64,000 nt of DNA from Heliopora coerulea (lineage: Eukaryota; Cnidaria; Anthozoa; Scleralcyonacea; Helioporidae): assembly GCA_030142905.1 (NCBI GenBank), contig JASJOG010000205.1:1-64000 (forward strand), given 5' to 3'. Each line of letters opens with the position of its first letter. The first letter of the stretch is position 1. A program made the translations under genes and the position numbers. Positions 57,801 through 64,000 of this stretch are shown one piece after another. Under the pieces are notes generated by a model, which was given only the letters and a program-made list of their open reading frames with translations, searched no databases and was not told where the DNA came from.

Positions 57801-60800
57801 GCAACAGCCAACTTGTTGATCATGAGGTTGTCATCAAGCTGTAATGGATATCTGATTATTTAACAATTGTTTGGCAAAGGCAAAGTGAATATTATTCAAT
57901 AATATTCACCAAGCCTGAGGCAAATAATTGTTGTAGAATAATTACACAGGTGATTATTTGAAAGAAAGTGGTGAACCAACACTTTTAAAATCTCTACAGT
58001 AGCTCTTACAAAAGTAGTTGCCATCCTGCTTCTGAGTGTTCACTGTTATATTCACCTGCAGGTGAATATAGAGGTTTACGATATAATTCTCTGGCCAATC
58101 ACCCTGCAAGATTTTGAAAATCACCTATCATAAAATTCCCTCTTCATATATGTGCGCCATTCTTCATATATATATGCACCATTCTTCATATATATATGCA
58201 CCATATATATTTGCACCAATCAAGCATTTATTTTCCAACAAGATAAACACTGCTTGTACCTGACTGTTAGCTCCTGCTATTGAACTCTATAAATAGACTG
58301 GAATGATAATTTGTTGTCCTAGGCCTCACAATTGAATGAAGCCGACATGGGGGCAGCCATGTTGGTCAAAAACATATGTGAGAAAAAGTTGTATTGAGCC
58401 TTTATTTTTCATGAAGGATAAAAAAGAAAACTGTCAAAAATCCAAAATTTAGGCTACGTTTTTCGCAGTAGGTTGCGTGTTTTATCGTGTAGGGGATTGG
58501 GATGACTTGCAAATTGACCTACATGTCAGCCTCCATGTTTGCTTCAAAATACAGTTTGCAGGTATCGTTCCAATGTTTTTACAGTTCAATGGCTCCTGCC
58601 TACACAAGAACCAGTTGCACAGCAGGCTTAGGCAGAGTTCCTGATACCGTTATGATCACTTGGGTTGCTGCGTTTCCTTTGTGTTGCATTGGCTTGTTGC
58701 TTTCATTTTCAACCTGCAGATCAACTGGGCAGGATGAACCAAAACCAATAACTATCTCTTTCATTGAATGACAGATGAACGTTTGTCAAGCTCTATCCTC
58801 AGAAAAACGATTTCTGAGCCCCAGAAGGGGATCGAACCCGCAACTATCTGATGACCGGTGAGACGCTTGAATCATTGAGCTACCAAGACTCAGTCTTGAG
58901 TCTTGGTATCTTGAGTCTTGAGTCTTTTTAACTTGAGTCTTGATAGCTCAATGGTTAGAGTGACTCACCGGTCATCAGGTTGCAGGTTCGACTCTGTGGT
59001 ACCAACGTTAAATAAACAGATCATGACAGATGTACAGGTGGGAGGTCGATAATATCCCGGACGATATCCGGACATTCTGGTTCGTCAAGCCAATTTCTAA
59101 GAAAAACTCGCAACCTTCTGACCTGTCATTGTTGTCGATGATGCTAAGATTGTTCTTTTGTGCTGGTACTTTTTTCGGCAGAACAGTTTCTTGCACTAAG
59201 AACTGCACGAGTGTGGGCTGCGATTTCTGGCTTCCAAAGTTTCATTGCTTTTGTTTGACTTAGATGTATTTAACTTGATGGTCGCTTGCATAACGTCATT
59301 CTCATGTTAATCTGACATTCTTTCCGTACTTTAACCACATGATTATTTAGTGACTAATACGTCAATGTCCACCGAAGCATGTGTCATCCTAACATGGCCT
59401 GTTATTTGGTTATTTAAGGGACCGGTCGCTTGCCAAAGTCATTGGAACTCTTCAACAGTCCCTGTGCACCAATTTCGCCTTTAACAGACGAGGATGAACC
59501 CAGCAAGAACTCTTCTTCCACACCCAGTAAAATTTCAACCAATGAACAAAATTCACGAAGCTCTGAGGGATCTGGGGACGAAACGTTGGCCAAACGTAGC
59601 CTGAATCTAGTAAACTCTGAAGAACCTAGACCTCGGTCCAGTTCCAGGTCCAGCTCCACGGTCTCTCCTTCAGTATCAACGCGAGTCCAGCCACACCCCG
59701 TTCTTCCACAGTTTACCAATGCCAAAACAAACTATGGGGTCCTTACCCATGTTCCAACACCGATCCCCTTCCCCCGTCCTGGCTGTATGCCACCCACTCC
59801 CCCCAGATCACAAAGCCTTGATGCTTACGGTTTACTGAGCACAGGTTCTACTTTACCACCAACTTCCACATACCACCCTCATGTGTCCTCAATAGCCTTG
59901 GAGATGCACAGACCGCCATCTTACCGACCGGGAGAGAAGCAAGGATTTCATCCAGTGAATCAATACTTGCCAATGTCGTCCGATTTCAATTTAAGATTGT
60001 CCAGCGGTAACATACTCCCCAATCCCAAACTGAACAATCACAGTGCAAGCAGCTCACCAAAGAAGACATGTCAAACCTCGAACAAAAGTTCCAAAGGTCA
60101 AAACAAACCCCAGAAAAGTCCAAAGAAAAGTCCAAAGAAAGGATCAACCAGGACCAGCTGTGTTAACGAGGGTGCATCAGGGGTGCCTGAGAAGAGTACA
60201 CCACTTGTTATACCAGTGGTTGACGTTGGAAAACAGAGCAACAGTCGTGCTTCTGTGGACCAAGTTGTAGACGAAGTACCGCTCTTTACGCCAACGGAGC
60301 AGGAATTTAAAAATCCGATGCGATACATAGAGTGGATCACGTCGCGAGCCGGACCATTTGGTATTTGCGTTGTTGTACCTCCGGAGTCCTGGAAGGTAGG
60401 TTGGTTTCTATTCCTGTTTCTATTTTTGGTTCGGTTTTATCGCACAGACCTCGCTCCTTAGTCGATTGGCTAATATTGGCTAAACCAAATTGTTGCACGG
60501 AAAAGGTGACTTCAAGTCAACTTTTTCACAATACAGTTGTCACCTACACGACTTACTAAACCCTCTGGTTGTCGGCCTTCAGGCAAATACTTTCCCGTAC
60601 GGAGTTTGCTTTTGGTTAATAAGTATTTAATGGAGGCATGCAGAGAAGGGTTATTACATCTAATATAATCGCAAATCCTTGATACTCTCATCAAAATCTG
60701 GTAATTTTTAGTTGATTAGTCTCTTTAAATCCTCATCTTCTATGTTCGCATTCCCTTAGTCAGTGCAACCAAGGAAATTAGCCCCTAATGCAACTTTTTC

Positions 60801-63707
60801 AAGGCAACGTGAATTTGGGATAGTATCTCGCAATTTTAAATTGTAAAAAACGAGTAATTATTTTTTTGCGAGCTCTAAACGGCGAACTAAAGGGCGTTTG
60901 CGGATTTTTAAGGTTGCTCTCCATTGAAGTGAACCCCAGAAAGGCTTCTATGCTCAGTGAATGAGTGCAGCACTGGGAAAGGTGAATTCATCCTCGTTAT
61001 TTTTTTCTTTGTCGTTAGCCTGAAAACTGTCTATCGGACGAAGTACGGTTTACAACGAAACTCCAGTACATCCACCGCCTCAACAGCAGGTAAGGAAAAA
61101 ACATTCTTCTGTGCTTTCGAGTCAAGACTGAACATTATGCTTGCCCCTTCGAGGTCGCAATTCAGTAAATTTTTGTGGCTAATACCTCTTAGAGGCCAAG
61201 CCACTATGTCATCGAGTGTGTAAGTCCGTAATTAAGTAGTCCTTATCTTCGGATAGTTCCGATGTGTATTCGTAGCTATCGGTGAAGTCTCGGGAAAATC
61301 GGTGGCATCTTTGAGTATTTTCGTGATCTGTTGTCACTTGTCTTTTCGATTCGTCCTTCCAAATGCTTTTCGCTTCATGCTGGATTTGAAGGTAAGTTAT
61401 CACTCTATGTAATGCTACCTTCCTTACAAACACACGTTAGCAATGTTAAAAGAATCAACATTATGGACACATGTCTAATGTAGTTTACAGTGTAGAAAAT
61501 GTGACATTACCCATGCTTCCCTCCAGTCCTAAAGCGGACACTTGAGTGTTTCAAGCAACAACAGCAATTGAACTAATTATATACATCTTTAGTAAATGTT
61601 CTATTCCCCCCGTCTTTACTCAAATGTCTATTGTATTCAGCATTAGCCACATGCAGTCACGGACTGCCTGTTTTTCCTGCAGATCCCCACCTGTGGAACT
61701 GGAAGTAGCAGCTATTGGAAAACATCTCGAACACCAAGGCATTTCCCTGTCCCCTATGCCACAGGTAAAGTCAGAATGTCAGATTTTTTCTTGATTACGC
61801 TAGAAAGCATCTACGTATATCTGTATCCGGTTCACGTGTTGTCTGCGGCAAAGAGACTTCATTAAAACATGAATGGTATTGGCCCTTGCTGTCCAATTGG
61901 GTGTTGCCATGAATATTCAACAAATATTTGGCATTTGCACTTGATCACGTGAAATGGAATTAATATACGATATAACAAATTTCCAAATGTTAGAATCTTA
62001 TTCAAGTATAAGATTCTGGCACTCCAAATTTTCTGGGCGCTCCCATGTTTGACCAGTTGGGAGACAGGTATTGACACGGTTAACACGGGTTGGGCGAAAA
62101 ACAATTGGACCGGAACGTTTATCTCCCCCCTGCCAATTGACTGTATAGGTTAAATAATGGTGGCGTCTAATTGGTTACCGAATTTTGGCACCAATATCAC
62201 CTTTACTTTTGAGTTTGAGAATGAGTTTGAGAATTCCTGATCAACACACCGGTCTCAGAAAGACGTAGGAACAACACGGAAACTAAGAAGTCAACTATAG
62301 CTGATCTGATGACGTCGTCCGCATGATTATCCTTAAGAACAGCGCATAGCAACCCGGTTTTAAAGCGTAAGATGAAGTCAGTGCAAGATAACTGTCCATC
62401 AACGAATTTCGTAACCGTTGCGTAAAGTGCCTTTATTTATTTTTATACTGGATAACCCTATCAGCTATCTGAGCTGTTCTCCCTAGAGGTCCAGTGAGGG
62501 TCACCCCTCATGGATCCAGTATTACTACAAGAGGAAGCTGGAGTACCCGGAGAAAACCTGCGATGCTTGGTACAGTCAAACTGGACAACACTCTTCTCAC
62601 ATGTAACAAAGGTAATTTTAATTAGGTAACTGCACGGAGCCGGCGTCAAAACCTAGTCACAACAGTGAGAGACACGTGCACTACCACCGTGCCACCAGCA
62701 CCCCTCTTAATTTCAATGCGATTTTCTCAGATTGCAGGATGTGAGCTCGATCTTCCATACATGTCCAAAGTTGTACGGGAATTCGGAGGTCTGCAGCAGG
62801 TAATATGTTTGTGCGGCCAGATATTGCGATTGCTATGATGATTGTTGGAAGGGATGAATATAAGTATTCTCACCTGGTTCAATTTCTTAATCATCTTCAA
62901 GTTAACTGCAAGAGAAGATTTCATCTTTAACCCTCTCCTGCATACGGTAGTTGTACAACAAATTACAACAATAGAACAAGTGAAAGAACAAAGCAAAAAA
63001 CAACAGAGAACAAAGAACAAAAGAGAAAAAAATTCATGCACGGAAGAGTTAACTTATATTAGTATAATTACACAGGTGATTATCGAAAACCCTGCGTGGT
63101 GATTGGCCACAAAATTGCGTCTTTAAATTTCGATAAGAATATAACAGTGAAGGCTCAGAAGCAAGATGGCGGCTACCCTTTGTAAATGTTACCGTGGAGA
63201 TTTTAAAAGTTTACTACTTTCTTTCAAAGAATCACGTGTGTAATTATACTAAGCAAGTATTCGCCTCAGGTTCAGTGAATATTATTGAATAATCCCTGAG
63301 AAGAAGTCAGGGGGGATTATTCACCAATATTCAGTAAATATTCACATAATTGTTAAATAATGACAGTTGGTGTAATAAAGGTTATTTTAATGGCAGTGAT
63401 AATTGTAACTTCAGTAACAGGGTTGATGATGGCATCCTTAGTTCTGGTCTCCTTCTTAAAAGTGATCGAAGTGCTTGGGATTAAGGTTATGGTGAAAAAG
63501 GTGGCGTGTAGCTGGTAATTCTGGTGTAATTCCATTGAACTATGCACTATATGACATGCTACCCTTACACGTTTAGATTTTATTTTTAGTTCCTAACTGA
63601 ACTGCATTTTTTTCGTTGACGTGCTCATTGAATTGTACATATTTTCTTAGATTATTGACAAACGGAAGTGGGGGAAAGTCGCTGATACATTAAAAATTCC
63701 GAAAACA
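54818..63707 (+). CDS. JARID2: JARID2, PRC2-associated Jumonji/ARID protein (5' part, cut by window edge)
   Basis: Nine exons are present: 54818-54856, 55855-56345, 57102-57164, 57616-57698, 59419-60395, 61019-61089, 61683-61764, 62731-62799, 63651-63707, giving 644 in-frame residues. The rest (end of ARID, JmjC, zinc finger) lies beyond 64000. JARID2 is a catalytically inactive Jumonji protein that recruits and stimulates PRC2 in the nucleus. Landmarks: MERPKRRITSR at the start; EEELALRRALQASL; a Lys-rich stretch in exon 2; AQRKFAQTYPSSPR in exon 3 (Lys about 187); TRAKTEDFLDFLCLRG in exon 4; a Ser/Pro-rich exon 5 ending with JmjN (EVPLFTPTEQEFKNPMRYIE to PPESWK, about 510-551); then ARID exons (YIHRLNSR, IGKHLEHQGIS, GCELDLPYMSKVV, KRKWGKVADTLKIPKT). 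The last donor would be ACA|GTTGAG, which is weak. Confidence 0.94.
57170..57420 (+). repeat. TTTACTTCATTT-type pyrimidine-rich low-complexity run
   Basis: About 250 bases of degenerate TTTACTT, CACTTCA and TTTATTT words follow JARID2 exon 3. Open frames across it (for example 57061-57294) are artefacts of composition. Confidence 0.75.
57820..58130. mobile_element. MITE-like repeat, copy 1
   Basis: It contains the palindrome GTGAATATTATTCAATAATATTCAC at 57885-57910 (arms GTGAATATTATT and AATAATATTCAC), then AATTACACAGGTGATTAT and, near the end, TTCACTGTTATATTC and GGCCAATCACC. The copy at 63060-63360 has the same blocks. Both are in JARID2 introns. Confidence 0.55.
58140..58220 (+). repeat. 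~24-bp tandem repeat
   Basis: Three units of ATTCTTCATATATATATGCACC type in JARID2 intron 4. Confidence 0.8.
58765..59000. repeat. Inverted pair of family A SINEs with CTTGAGT repeats between
   Basis: A minus-strand copy (about 58765-58893, body TTTCTGAGGATAGAGCTTG, head GGTAGCTCAATGATTCAAG) faces a plus-strand head (about 58925-59000, ATAGCTCAATGGTTAGAGTG and GGTTGCAGGTTCGACTC). Several TTGAGTCTTG units lie between them. This is the same head-to-head layout as at 5519-5945. Confidence 0.7.
62450..62710 (-). repeat. tRNA-like SINE, family C
   Basis: Minus-strand copy with head GCTGGTGGCACGGTGGTAG and body GGACCTCTAGGGAGAACAGC, ending with AGGGTTATCCAGTATAAAAA. It matches 7329-7510. It lies directly before JARID2 exon 8 (62731). 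Confidence 0.7.
63060..63360. mobile_element. MITE-like repeat, copy 2
   Basis: It shares with 57820-58130 the blocks AATTACACAGGTGATTAT, GTGATTGGCC, TATAACAGTGAAGGCTCAG (other strand in copy 1) and GTGAATATTATTGAATAAT. Near its right end ATAATCCCTGAG and a GGGGGGATTATTCACC block can pair into a hairpin. Confidence 0.5.
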
Positions 63708-64000
63708 GTTGAGTGTTGTAATTTCGTTTTGCTTTATTCATAGGCGATTTTCCCGTCATGGCGTAATACAAGTACTTATACTAGAACGTTTTAGAGTCTT
63801 CTTTTGTAAAAAGAAGTTTGTCAGTTGTCTCCTGACTCCTGAGATAGTGATTGTTATATAACCTCACCGCGCAAGTGTCTGTTGTTAGTGATTGATTTGG
63901 ACTTCATGCGTGAGAATGGGCCCATGAGAAACCCACTAGACTGAGTTTATATCTTGTTAAATTTGAAAGAGAGTTTTTTGTTTTTTTTCTGTAAATTTAA
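63708..64000. other. JARID2 intron at the window edge
   Basis: Sequence after the last exon in the window. I see nothing recognisable in it. Confidence 0.5.

Overview
This is nuclear DNA of an animal: AT-rich, intron-dense, with GT-AG introns, spliceosomal U4 RNA genes, tRNA-like SINEs and many small DNA-transposon relics. The proteins look like an early-branching metazoan. My best inference is an anthozoan cnidarian such as a stony coral, but no single feature proves the species.

I could thread seven protein-coding genes codon by codon across introns. From left to right: CYC1 (+, 1914-13116, cytochrome c1 of respiratory complex III); NUDT21 (-, 16190-18688, 25-kDa subunit of pre-mRNA cleavage factor Im); a U4 snRNA cluster (+ at 19015-19157, - at 22078-22219, and a diverged + copy at 22736-22882); TIMMDC1 (-, 24306-24953, complex I assembly factor); NGDN (+, 25089-34241, neuroguidin, Sas10/C1D family); EMC4 (-, 35031-37111, ER membrane protein complex); an ANKRD11/12-type ankyrin protein (+, 38514-48386); MTG2 (-, 49710-54489, mitochondrial Obg GTPase); and the 5' part of JARID2 (+, from 54818, running off the right edge inside the ARID domain).

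The protein genes alternate strictly in strand, giving convergent pairs (CYC1/NUDT21, NGDN/EMC4, ANKRD/MTG2) and compact divergent pairs (TIMMDC1/NGDN 135 bp between start codons, MTG2/JARID2 328 bp, NUDT21/U4 326 bp). The divergent gaps probably hold shared promoters. Three genes serve mitochondria (CYC1, TIMMDC1, MTG2); the others act in RNA processing, ribosome biogenesis, ER membrane insertion and chromatin. They do not form one pathway.

Introns and gaps hold three tRNA-like SINE families, hAT-type elements (two with clear 8-bp target duplications), a TTAA-flanked element with a 145-codon ORF, a 227-bp element with a 12-bp target duplication, a Penelope-like fragment centred on a palindrome with a hammerhead-like core, MITEs, fold-back repeats and microsatellites. 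The observations I rate highest are a conserved AQRKFAQ motif in JARID2 (the vertebrate PRC2/EED-binding methyl-lysine site), the inverted U4 duplication around a fold-back element, and a weak donor in NUDT21 whose retention would truncate the protein.
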